Of a stretch of DNA of 64,000 nt, positions 37,401-49,400 are shown piece after piece. The stretch's first letter is position 1. Every line of letters begins with the position of its first letter. The stretch comes from Mytilisepta virgata. Taxonomy: Eukaryota > Mollusca > Bivalvia > Mytilida > Mytilidae. The notes beneath the pieces are model-generated. The model was not told the origin of the DNA. It did no database searches and saw nothing but the letters and a program-made list of their open reading frames with translations. The position numbers were made by a program, and so were the translations under genes. Where the stretch lies: the NCBI GenBank assembly GCA_028015205.1, contig CM051521.1:101284513-101348512 (forward strand). The letters run 5' to 3'.

Positions 37401-40400
37401 CTTCTCAGTCAAGTACATCTCATTGAGGAGCAAGAGCCAATACTGGTCGGCTTGAAGTCAGAATAATTTTTCTGGGTGGGGTGATATGTCTTCCTGTAAA
37501 GTCAGAATAACATTTCTGGGTGGGGTGATATGTCTTCCTGTGAAGTCAGAATAAAGTTTCTGGGTGGGGTGATATGTCTTCCTGTGAAGTCAGAATAATG
37601 TTTCTGGGTGGGGTGATATGTCTTCCTACCGATTGTTATCTCGTGAGCTAGCCATTTAAAAATCTGGCTGAGTGTGTCAGTCTAGTACAAAACAGGATTA
37701 TTCCTATCACATTAATATATCCTCCCGATGTGCATGTCAAAATTGCTACTGGATGTTAAACAATAATCCATCCATCCATCCATCCCATTACACTAAAGAT
37801 CATTTATAACTTACAGGAATGTAACAAAATCAAGCTTACAACAAAGGAAGTGCAATTCACTGGTCCCAGTGCTTTTTAAGCAGTGTATTCTTTTAGGCTT
37901 ATTTATAACTAAATCATTCTTAAAGCGAGTAGATGTTTACTCCAGAGGTCATTTTCATTACTCTGAAGTTACCTTTTATAATAAATTATAGAAATTTCTA
38001 AACAAATAGTTTACCATGTCTTCTGCTCGGTAGTTCTGTTATCAGAAATTGAAAATTAAGTAATGTTCAAGCTGTTCTCAAAACAATGCTTTTTTCTTTT
38101 GACAATAAATTTTATATTAAATTATATGATTATCATTTAATAATACTATAATACATGTATAAATAATCACAGTTGATAAATGCCAAGGCAGATTTTTTTT
38201 TTTTAACAAATTCACTATTTTTCTTTACACTTTGTTCTTACATTGATCAAAAATCATTGTTCTTCTTTTCATTTGTGAAAATGCACAAAACAAAAATGGT
38301 AAGAATATAAGACTCATGTTTTGGGAAATAAAATTTTTCAATCAGTCAGTGGAAGGGTGGATCAACTGTGCAAAATTAATTACTGTAAATTGGGAGATAA
38401 TTGTGTATATTCTTGCGTATATTCAAGAGAAATTGATGTAATTCATGTGTAATTTGTCATAGAATAACTCTAGGGAAAAATGATTATGCCAGTTTTAATT
38501 ATTATGATGCATATTCTATGCGCATTAATAAAGAGGACACATAACATCATCTTAGATATTGGAACACTGTAACGGTCAATCAATTCGCGATGACCACTGT
38601 AAAATTAGCTAAGTGATGACATCAACCTATCTCTGATAAAACCCTGGTTAAGAAGCTTTTTTAACAGCAGTAATCCTCTTTGTCATGATAACTCATGCAT
38701 TCCCTTGATTATTGGAGCTCTGAGAAACATAGACGCCATATACAGGTGATGCTCATATATTGCTACTCAAGAAGGGAAAGTTAATTTATCGTTATTTAAC
38801 AAAAACATGTCATCTATATAACGAAAAGTTAAATTAAAGGATTGGGCTAGTTTCTTTTTGTTTTCACATAGAAGCCCATGAGAAAAACATTGCTTTAAAT
38901 TCTCAATTTACATCAACCTGGAACTTTATCTTTACATTGACCTCTTCCAAGGATTGAAAGTATAAAATATCATGTTTATATTATTGGATGTTAAATGACT
39001 TACACCAATCAACATATATATATATAACATTCTACTAACAAACAAAAGAATTGATATATGTATGTGCCCATCAGACAGAATTATTTATATCAATGGACTG
39101 TTTCTATAGATGTCAGTTCATATAACATTTTGCATTAGTATTTTTCCACAGGTATCTTAAAACATATTGTAAGGTAGGAGAAGGAGAATATGAGTAGGTG
39201 TAGAAGGACCTAATCTGCTGAAATGTTGTCCATTTTTTGCCTCTAATAACATCTTCAAAACAAGACCAGTAGATAAAATCTTGGAAAAGTGAAAAAGCAT
39301 TAAATTCTTTTATTTCCATAATATTTGTTGATTTATTTCTTTTGGTGTTGACTTTGTTTTTGATTGTATTCTTAATAGAGGCCCTAAACCCTGACTTGGT
39401 CTTAGTTTCATGGTTGTCCCACATGTTGTTTTTTCTGATTGTTCTTTTTAAAAGCAAGATGAGGAACCATTATTCCTTTAATACACTTCTTTAGGGAAGA
39501 AAATAAATAGTTTCCCATAACTAATTCAAGCATATTTAAAAGTTTTTAAATGATATAAAATCATTGTCAAATATAAGAGATAACAGAATTTTTAATGACC
39601 ATGTAGTTTACTCTTTGTATATAAAGCATAACTTACTTCAAGATTGATATAATTTTACAGAAAGTTTACAACAGAGAGCATTAGATGAAGGAGTTTTAGA
39701 TATGTTAGATCAGTATTTATCATATAACTTGTCAGACAGAGCTTTATGTAACATGGTATTACTGACTGTCAGTAGTTTTGCTGATTCAGGTATTGTTAAT
39801 AATTACTGTCCATTTTCATAGTTATAATAAATCATACAAAGCTTTTTCTATTTCCAGTAGAACTTTGTTTACTCAAATGCATAGTGACCAACAATACAAT
39901 TTGTGTTTTAAGATAGTTCAAATAGTAAGGTAGGAAGACTAAAAGAGGGCCTAAATTATTGAAAATTTGGCAGTACATGGTCGAAATTAGAGTTTGATCA
40001 ATTTATGTGCTACTGTTACCTGGTTAATGATAGCCTTTAACACAAAACACATCCTGCATTTGCTACATAAAACTAAGTGCCAAATTTCCACTTTTACAAG
40101 CAGTGTTTGAGAAGACATAAAATTGTAACTTTGAAAAGCATTTAAACATTAGATATTTGTAAGATAATTATTTACCAGCTCGTAAATTATAAATTACTGC
40201 ATCTCAGATGTAAATACTTAGCCCCAGAATTATTCTGTTTTCTGGCAAAAGATTTGTCTGTGATACATCTATGTATAGCGTATTTTTACATAAACTCATA
40301 AGAAACACACATTACAACAGCAGTTAGAAATGTCCTGCAGCAAGACAATTCAAAGCCACAAGTATTGTGCAAAAATGCATTTTGGAAATTTTGTTGATTA

Positions 40401-43400
40401 TGAAATGACATTTCTTTTGCCCATTTATCCTTGCCTTGTCATATGAATCTTTTTTTTTTTTAATCTTCATACTTACATGTCTTATGGATATACATTGTTC
40501 TGTTTTCAGAAATTTGCAGAGATAAACTTGTGAAGTCTAACTTATGTAGTACTATAGTAAACCTCCTACAATCAGATGCTGAGGGTGTTCACACAGATAC
40601 AGTTCTAGATATATTAATTAATATGTCAGAATGGGGTATGTGTCTTCTTTTAAATAGCTCATCTGATTGCTATCAAGACATTAAAGTATTTATCATCAGT
40701 TTTACTACATGATATCTTTGAACTAAAAACCCAGTTCCTGTTAAGTAGATAAAATGTCCCTGTAATACCAAATTTGACACATCAGATCAACATTTTCAGA
40801 AGCTATGTCTTGTAAGTGACATAGGAGGATTTTTCTACTGAGAGATACAGAGCCTGATTTTCATTGGGTAGCAAGTTGTAAAGCAAACTTCATAGGCATT
40901 GAGAGTCCAATTTCAATTTAGGGATGGCCCTCTTTTTCAAATTTTCAAGCATTTAAATTTGAATTAAATTTTAAAATATCTTTCTAGTGATTTTTTTGGG
41001 AGGAAAATGTGTTCAAAACAGTTTTATCATGATTAATTGACTTCTGAGAAAACACAGATAGTAAAAAATCAATTTTTGAATCAAACTAGCTGTATATTAA
41101 AAGACGGTTGGATGTTTATGCTTATCAATAATAACCAATGGAAAGAGGTTTTACAGTTTCATCCAAGGCCTGGATTAGCTGACCAACAATATCTTCGAAC
41201 AGGATACACTGTAGATATTTAAATATATTTTTCATAAAATTTTTGAGTAAAGAAAAACTAGCAAATGGTTGCTGATACCCAAGGCTTTGAATCGTTTAAC
41301 GTTCTACAGTTAGTATATTATCTGCATTTCAACAGTTCATGGCTTGTTGGAACTTTTCAAATCTACAGTTAGTATTATCTCTGCATTTCAACAGTTCATG
41401 GCTTGTTGACAGTGTTCAAATATACAGTTAGTATTATCTCTGGATTTCAACAGTTCATGGCTTGTTGGCAGTGTTCAAATCTACAGTTAGTATTATCTCT
41501 GCATTTCAACAGTTCATGGCTTGTTGACAGTGTCAAAATCTACAGTTAGTATTATCTCTACATTTCAACAGTTCATGGCTTGTTGGCAGTTTTCAAATCT
41601 ACAGTTACTATTATCTCTGCATTTCAACAATTTATGGCTTGTTGACTGTGTTCAAATCTGCAGTTAGTATTTTCTCTGTATTTCAACAGTTCATGGCTTG
41701 TTGGCAGTGTTCAAATCTACAGTTAGTATTATCTCTGCATTTCAACAGTTCATGGCTTGTTGGAAGTGTTCAAATCTACAGTTAGTATTATCTCTGGATT
41801 TCAACAGTTCATGGCTTGTTTGAAGTGTTCAAATCTACAGTTAGTATTATCTCTGCATTTCAACAGTTCATGGCTTGTTTGAAGTGTTCAAATCTAGAGT
41901 TAGTATTATCTCTGCATTTCAACAGTTCATGGCTTTTTGGAAGTGTTCAAATCTACAGTTAGTATTATCTCTGCATTTCAACAGTTCATGGCTTTTTGGA
42001 AGTGTTCAAATCTACAGTTAGTATTATCTCTGCATTTCAACAGTTCATGGCTTGTTGGCAGTGTTCAAATCTACAGTTAGTATTATCTCTGCATTTCAAC
42101 AGTTCATTGCTTGTTGGCAGTGTTCAAATCTACAGTTAGTATTATTTCTGTATTTCAACAGTTCATGGCTTGTTGGCAGTGTTCAAATCTACAGTTAGTA
42201 TTATCTCTGCATTTCAACAGTTCATGGTTTGTTGGCAGTGTTCAAATCTACAGTTAGTATTATCTCTGCATTTCAACAGTTCATGGCTTGTTGGCAGTGT
42301 TCAAATCTACAGTTTGTATTATCTCTGGATTTCAACAGTTCATGGCTTGTCAGCAGTGCTCAAATCTACAGTTAGTATTATCTCTGCATTTCAACAGTTC
42401 GTGGCTTGTTGACAGTGTCAAAATCTACAGTTAGTATTATCTCTACATTTCAACAGTTCATGGCTTGTTGGCAGTGTTCAAATCTACAGGTACTATTATC
42501 TCTGCATTTCAACAATTCATGACTTGTTGACTGTGTTCAAATCTGCTGTTAGTATTTTCTCTGTATTTCAACAGTTCATGGCTTGTTGGCAGTGTTCAAA
42601 TCTACAATTAGTATTATCTCTGCATTTCAACAGTTCATGGCTTGTTGGAAGTGTTCAAATCTACAGTTAGTATTATCTCTGCATTTCAACAGTTCATGAC
42701 TTGTTTGAAGTGTTCAAATCTACAGTTAGTATTATCTCTGCATTTCAACAGTTCATGGCTTGTTGGCAGTGTTCAAATCTACAGTTAGTATTATCTCTGC
42801 ATTTCAACAGTTCATGGCTTGTTGGCAGTGTTCAAATCTACAGTTAGTATTATCTCTGCATTTCAACAGTTCATGGCTTGTTTGAAGTGTTCAAATCTAC
42901 ATTTTGTATTATCTCTGCCTTTCAACAGTTCATGGCATGTTAACATAGAAAGCTAAAACAATAAACCAAAACGTAGATAAAGGAAAGACAACTTTTTTCA
43001 TGCAATGATATTGGCATAAATAATCCTTAAAAAGAATAAGTTCGTCTTCTCACAATGATAAGCAAGTGGTGTGTTATTTTTTTTCTCACTTCATGATTAT
43101 ATGGTATAGAATGAACTGAAAAAAAATAAAACCTTTGTTGTTTTGGAGAAATATCATCAGCAAGCATATAAGAATAGAAATATTTTTTAATTAAATGTCT
43201 TAGTTCTAATATCAGAATGTTTCAAATTATTTTTTTACAGATGAGATAAAAGATCTGCTAGCAGAGACAAATTTGAGTAGTCACCTGATCCGGATTATCC
43301 AGTCAAAGACAGGAAAAACAGACACAGACAGTCAACAGACAATCAAAATGGCTTCTGATTTATTAGTTCTTTTGCTCACTGGTGGTAGTTATCATGTCTG

Positions 43401-46400
43401 GTTTAAATTGTTTAATTCGTCAATATTTTGAATCTGTGGGTTTTTACCCAGATAATGCCTTGTATTCATAAAATTTTACTCAGATATGAAATGAGAGACA
43501 TCTTTCATTTTATGCTTCATTATAACTGTGAAAGGATATTATTTAAACATAAACAATTCTAGAATCACTTGTAATGACATGATTTGCAACAGCTGTTTAT
43601 TTAAGTTATAATTAAAAAACAAAGTTAAAAACAGAAAGTGAACATTTTACAACTTAGAAAATAACAGAATAAAATTGGATATGAATCATTAAACTAAATT
43701 GTTTACTTCATTAAATTATGCACTATCAAAATGAGTATATGTTTATCTTGACTGTAGAACACATCAGTGTTACATAACTTTTCTTTTTAACGTAATTGTT
43801 TTGGCAGCTTAAATCTTTTCAAAAGATAAGATATTAACTTAAACCATTATAAAAGTCAGTTGAATTCCAGATGATGATTTAAGATAGCTATAGTTGCTCT
43901 GGTTAAACTCTAATTTTTATTCTGTCAATTTTTCTTTAATGATCCAGATATTAGATTTTTGTGAATATCCTTGTTGATGTGTGGGTGAATAAGACAAGCA
44001 CAGAATATCTTTGTCAGGTGGTCTGAAGTTTCATGTGTATAAATATTTTGATAAACTGCCTAGACCAGAAATTCTACACAGTAGTTTTCAATGCCTTAAT
44101 AAGTCTTTTAAGCAGTCGACCCCAATCATCTGGAAACTTTTTAGTACAGCATGTAATTTACTGATACCTTGTTATCAAACTATTGGTAAAAGTTAAAAAG
44201 GTAAGGGATAGAAAAAATTCAAAACAACTTGTAAAGCATACAAATGAAGGGACTTAGTTGTGGAAAATACACACAGTTTTTGAAATAAGCAAAGCTTAAC
44301 TGTATTTATCAGTAATTTGTTGGAATTTCCTTGATCCTTTCATGCTGGCTGATATTGCCTGTTTTATCAAAAGACACTGATAATAAAATTATCAGGTCAG
44401 TATCAAGGATCATGTTGCTATTCATTGATATTTTTCTGTGTTCAGTTTAATGGATGAAATAATCATACCATCATTTATGAACCATACAACATACTACATG
44501 TACAACATTGGTCTAAGAAAAAGTTTGCTTTGTATTTATTTTAGAGTTCCATTCCATAACGATTTGTTAGATTTGCAATTATTCTGTTTACACATGGACA
44601 AAGTTTGTAGTTTAATGTATGTATTAAGTTACTATATATATTTTGTAGATAAAAGTATGGAAACTTTATTTAAGGATGGAGAAGGACCAGTATTTTATGA
44701 GATGATAAAATGGTTAGATAGTGATGTAGATCATTTAAGATTATCTGGAGCTCTGGCTGTAGGAAATTTTGCAAGAAATGGTAATACGTCTTATAAGTTT
44801 CACACCTAAAAGGCCATGTGAGCTTTTGCCATCACTTGGTGTCTGTCGTCGTCCAACGTTAACTTTTTCAAAAATTTTCTCCTCTGAAAGATTTCTGCAG
44901 ATTGGATAGAGCTTCATAGGAATGATATATGACATGTCCTCCACAAACAATCCTCATTTTATATTGATCCAATGAAAAACATGGCCACTGTTGCTAAAAA
45001 TAGAACATAGGGGTAAATTGTTGTTTTTTGCTAATAGCTCAAAAACCATTACAGATATCGAAAATCTGACGGGGTAAAACTGATCAGCATGACAAGATCT
45101 ACCTACCCTGAAATTTTGAAGGAAATTCCGAAACGCATTTAGGAGTTACTGCCCTTTTTTCGTCAAATTTTCAAAATTTTAACATTTATCGTCATTTATC
45201 TCTAAAACTATTTGAGATAGAAGTGAAATGTAAATTTGAAAAATGTTTGCCATGTAGAGATCTACCTACCCTGAAATTTTAAAGGAAATCCCAAAACCCA
45301 TTTAGGAGTTGTTGCCCTTTTTTTGTCAAATTTTCAAAATTTTTTCATTCAAAAATCTTCTCCCCTGAAACTGCTGGGCCGATTGGTTTGAAACTTAATA
45401 GGAATGATCTATGACATGTCCTCTACAAACGATCCTCATTTTATATTGATCCGATGAAAAACATGGCTGTTGTAGCTAAAAATAGAATATAGGGGTGCAT
45501 GTGTTGTTTTTATACGTATGAAGTATGAAGTTGGTGTCGTCGTCGTCGTCGTCGCACTATAACTTTAGTATAAGTTAATAGAAATCTATGAAATTTAAAC
45601 ACAAGGTGTATGACCACAAAAGGAAGGTTGGGATTGATTTTGGGAGTTTTTGTCCCAACAGTTTAAGAATTAGGGGCCAAAAAAGGGCCCAATAAGCATT
45701 TTTGGTTATTATCTTGGTGTAAGGGAAGTAATCCAAACACATTTAAAGTAAAATGTTGTGTATGATTTGATTACCTCCCTTACAAGTCGTAAATTATGTA
45801 TAAAGAAATGGGGGGGGGGGGGGGGGGTAAAAACAAAATTTAGGGGGAGTAGATGAGAAATTGAGGGGGGGGGGGGAGGCAATTTTTTTCTCATTTCAGA
45901 TTGCAGAAATTAGAAAGAAAATTTCAAATTCTTTTTTGCAAAAAAAGGGGGGGGGGTCACAATAATTTTTATAGTTTTTTGTTTTTGTTTTTGTTTTTTT
46001 TTGGGGGGGGGGGGGGGGGGGGCGGGGGCGTCAGTGTGCAACTTCATAGTGTATTGCACAAAAGCAAAAAAAGGGGTAAATTATTTTTTTGGGGAGGGGG
46101 GGGGGGGGGCAATTCGCTACAGCATATTGTATTGCACAAAAAGCAAAAAATTGAATATAAATTCAAATCATATGACCAATTCTAAGTTCTTTGATTACGG
46201 TTATTCTGTGTCAGAAACCTATTATGTGTCAAATATTTAATTACAATCCGAATTCAGACCTTTATCAAGTGTGAATATCGTGTCCATTTTTGCCCCAATT
46301 GTTAAGGGTTGGAGCTCTGCGGTCGTATCCAGCTGCGCTCACGAAGCAATTTATTGGCTTATAACTTAAAAACCGTAACAGATATTAGAAATCTGACGGG

Positions 46401-49400
46401 GTAAAATTGATCAGCATGACAAGATCTACCTAACCTGAAATTTTGAAGGAAATCCTAAAACCCATTTAGGAGTTATTGCCCTTTTTTCGTTAAATTTTCC
46501 AAATTTAACATTTTTCGTCATTTATCTCCAAAACTATTTGTAAATTTGAAAAATGTTTGCCATGTTGAGATCCACATACCCTGAAATTTTAAAGGAAAAA
46601 GACAAAAAAGGGCAATAACTCCATTTAGGAGTTATTGCCCTTTTTTTGTCAAATTATCAAAATTTTAACATTTTTGCATTTATCTCCAAAACTATTTGAG
46701 ATAGAAGTGAAATGTAAATTGAAAAATGTTTGCCATGTTGAGATCTACCTACCCTGAAATTTTGAAGGGAATCCCAAATTCTATTTAGGAGTTATTGGTT
46801 TGTGTAATTTGAGGTCGGGTTCTGTTACATTTATTTAAGGTTCACACTTATTCCTGGTCAATTTTATCAACTTCCTGCCAGGACTACCACCACCAGGGAA
46901 CATATTTTAACATTAAACCTTATGAAAAATAAATCTTCAACAAATTTTTCCTAAACAATTTAACCAATTGCAACAAACTTGGTCAAATAGTTGATTAATT
47001 GTCCAATGAAAACCAGACTCCAGGTGAGCGATACAGGCTCTGGTGAGCCTCTTGTAATTGTTGAGTATTGGTGTTTATCCCTCAGACAGTTTTATATGGT
47101 GTCGGTAATTACATTTTCTGATTAATCCAATGACATTCATATTGTAGATGAACATTGTCGGAAGTTGGTAGAAGAAGGAGTTGTAGAGAAGTTATTATCC
47201 GTATTAAAGGGGACAGATGACAACCATATAACATTACGACATGCTATACTTAGTGCTCTTAGAAATTTAGCTATTCCAGGTAGGTACACACAGCAGTTAG
47301 TAATCTTGTGCCATATATAGGTATGAATTTTTTAATAAGAGTTTTACAGCACTTAGCTGTATTGTTGTGTCTACTTTTTATTGGTTAAGCAAGCAGGAAT
47401 ACACAAGGCAGGAAATGTGGTGGTCCTTGTCAGTTAAGATTAGATTCAAACACACCTCACCATAAGCAGAGTTCAATATCATAACATCTTTGTTGACAAT
47501 CAGGTGATTATTTAGTACAACAAACTACCTAGATCACTGCAACCAAGGCCCACAGTAGAAAAAAAGTATATTAAACGACCATTATTATAATATACTTAAG
47601 ATATATCCTATATTTATCAAGCCAATGTCAGAACAAAAGGAATTAAAAGATGTTAGGGTAGTTATATTAAGATATCTCTAATTATTACATTAAAATTGTC
47701 AGAAAACAGGTATAAATTCTCAGTTGATTGACACAGGATAATTTATTGTTTTTATAACAAAGGAAATGACATGAAGGTAGGCATATATACCAAATAATGG
47801 TAAGTACACTGTAGCTAGGTTAAAAGATATTCTTATCTTTTGAAAATTGTCATTATAACTACTACAGGTAACACTAATGATTTTACCGTTAATGTGGATG
47901 ACTGAATTGATGCATTGTTGGATCAAGCCGTCTTGGTTCATTATAATTGAATATCTTGGGTAGTTAAACATTTATAACATGATAATTGCAGGTGTCCTGC
48001 TTTTATTTCAGTCTCAAATAAACAAATTTTAGTACAGTATGGAGTGGTCGATGCTGTTATGAGTTTGTCTTCATCAGAGGTGATGGCTGTAGTATTCAAA
48101 CTTCTAGGTGTTCTTAGAATGCTAGTTGATGGACAAGGTATTTATTAAAGAGAAGTTATCCAACTAATATGTATTCTCTTCATGAAAAATACTAATAGAA
48201 AAATTTTTCATTTTTCATTTTGAAACATTTTTATCTCTCAAACAAGCATTTTGACCATTCTTTAGTTTTTACTTGTTCATGCCTGAAAGTTTTCCAGGAA
48301 TTTGCCGGATTTCCAGATTTTGACTACTTCAGTCTCTATATATTCTTATATAGAATATTGGATTCTTCCCAATTTCCAGTTTTTGGGATGTTCTGTACTT
48401 TCACCCATGCTTGTTTTATTAACTCCTTGCAGATTATACTAACAATTAGAAAACCTTGCTATTTTGAAGCTAACAAACATCCTCATCCAAAAATCACACA
48501 TTACAATAAAAGTACAAGTTACTCAATATTTTTATCAAAGAAAAATTGAATCTGTAAAACTTTGGAATGCAGCTGTCAGATTTTGTTTCACAATTCTTGA
48601 AATAAAAGGAAGAAAAGAATTATATAATCGTATTTTTTTTCTCGACAGCTGTTTCAATGATACATTTCAGACAGATAAATATCATTAGTAATATAAACAT
48701 TGACAAATACTGCATACTTATCATATACAGATAAACAATATTATGTAATCAACAAGACACCTGTAAATACACAAAGTCTTTCTCTGTATATCAGCAATGT
48801 AGATTTGTCTGTTTACATGTCCCCTTTCTTTCCATTTACATCTATTTATTCAAGGCTTGTAGATTAACCAAAAATGGTTTAATATTGTGTTCCCCTTGTG
48901 TCATGTTTTCACGACAACTTATTTTTCTAGAATATCTAAAACAATCTCTTAAAAAGATAAGTAAAAACTGTTACTGTACCTTTTATTTCTCTTTGTCATG
49001 TTAGATTATGGCCCTTTTTGACGCTTGATGACTCAAACTTTGTACAATTTTTGTTCATTGATTTTAGCAAAAAATTAGACATTGCAACACATCACATTAA
49101 GAAATCAGTTGTTGAAATAAGTTGGATACACAGACCTAATCCTTGATTGATATACTTCTTCCTGGCTAAGACCCCCTAAAATAAATTTTTTGGTTCTCAG
49201 ACAGTTGATTTTACAAAAATGGCATTGTAGGTATGGAATTTATTTTTTTAGCTTATTTCCTGTGAAAGGATGCAAGGGATTTCAGTTTAGATGTTTATTT
49301 GGAACATACAAAGTTAGTTTGAATCCATTCACTTCTATGATGATTTAATTATACATTTCCTCCATTTCTCCTGCAAACACTCCTCTGCAGAGCCGTTCCA

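Larger units (their letters stand above)
44797..47056 (+). mobile_element. AGCTCACC-family dispersed element, copy 5 (with nested element)
   Basis: Begins AAAGGCCATGTGAGCTTTTG with the first foldback arm reduced to CACACCT, then GTGTCTGTCGTCGTCC. Core units include GATCTACCTACCCTGAAATT and TTTAGGAGTTATTGCCC. Ends CCAGGTGAGCGATACAGG, hairpin GGCTC-TGGT-GAGCC, TCTTGTA. Interrupted at a T run by the element at 45511-46350. It fills RAP1GDS1 intron 8, starting 17 bp after the exon 8 donor. Confidence 0.75.

Noticed and set aside
39113..39457. 114-codon - strand open frame in intron 4
   Set aside because: AT-rich, no motif or family resemblance, no supporting splice signals.
42170..42412. 80-codon open frame with a repeating peptide
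   Set aside because: By-product of the 59-bp array, which cycles through all three frames.
44438..44648. Extension of exon 8 upstream to an ATG at 44438
   Set aside because: The added residues match no RAP1GDS1 sequence, and a clear acceptor (TTTTGTAG) at 44648 in the expected phase explains the frame.
45901..46240. Glycine-rich open frames across the G runs
   Set aside because: Produced by homopolymer G in a repeat element; no conserved sequence.
48220..48549. 109-codon + strand open frame in intron 10
   Set aside because: Lies just after exon 10's donor, has no recognisable domain, and has the composition of the intron.
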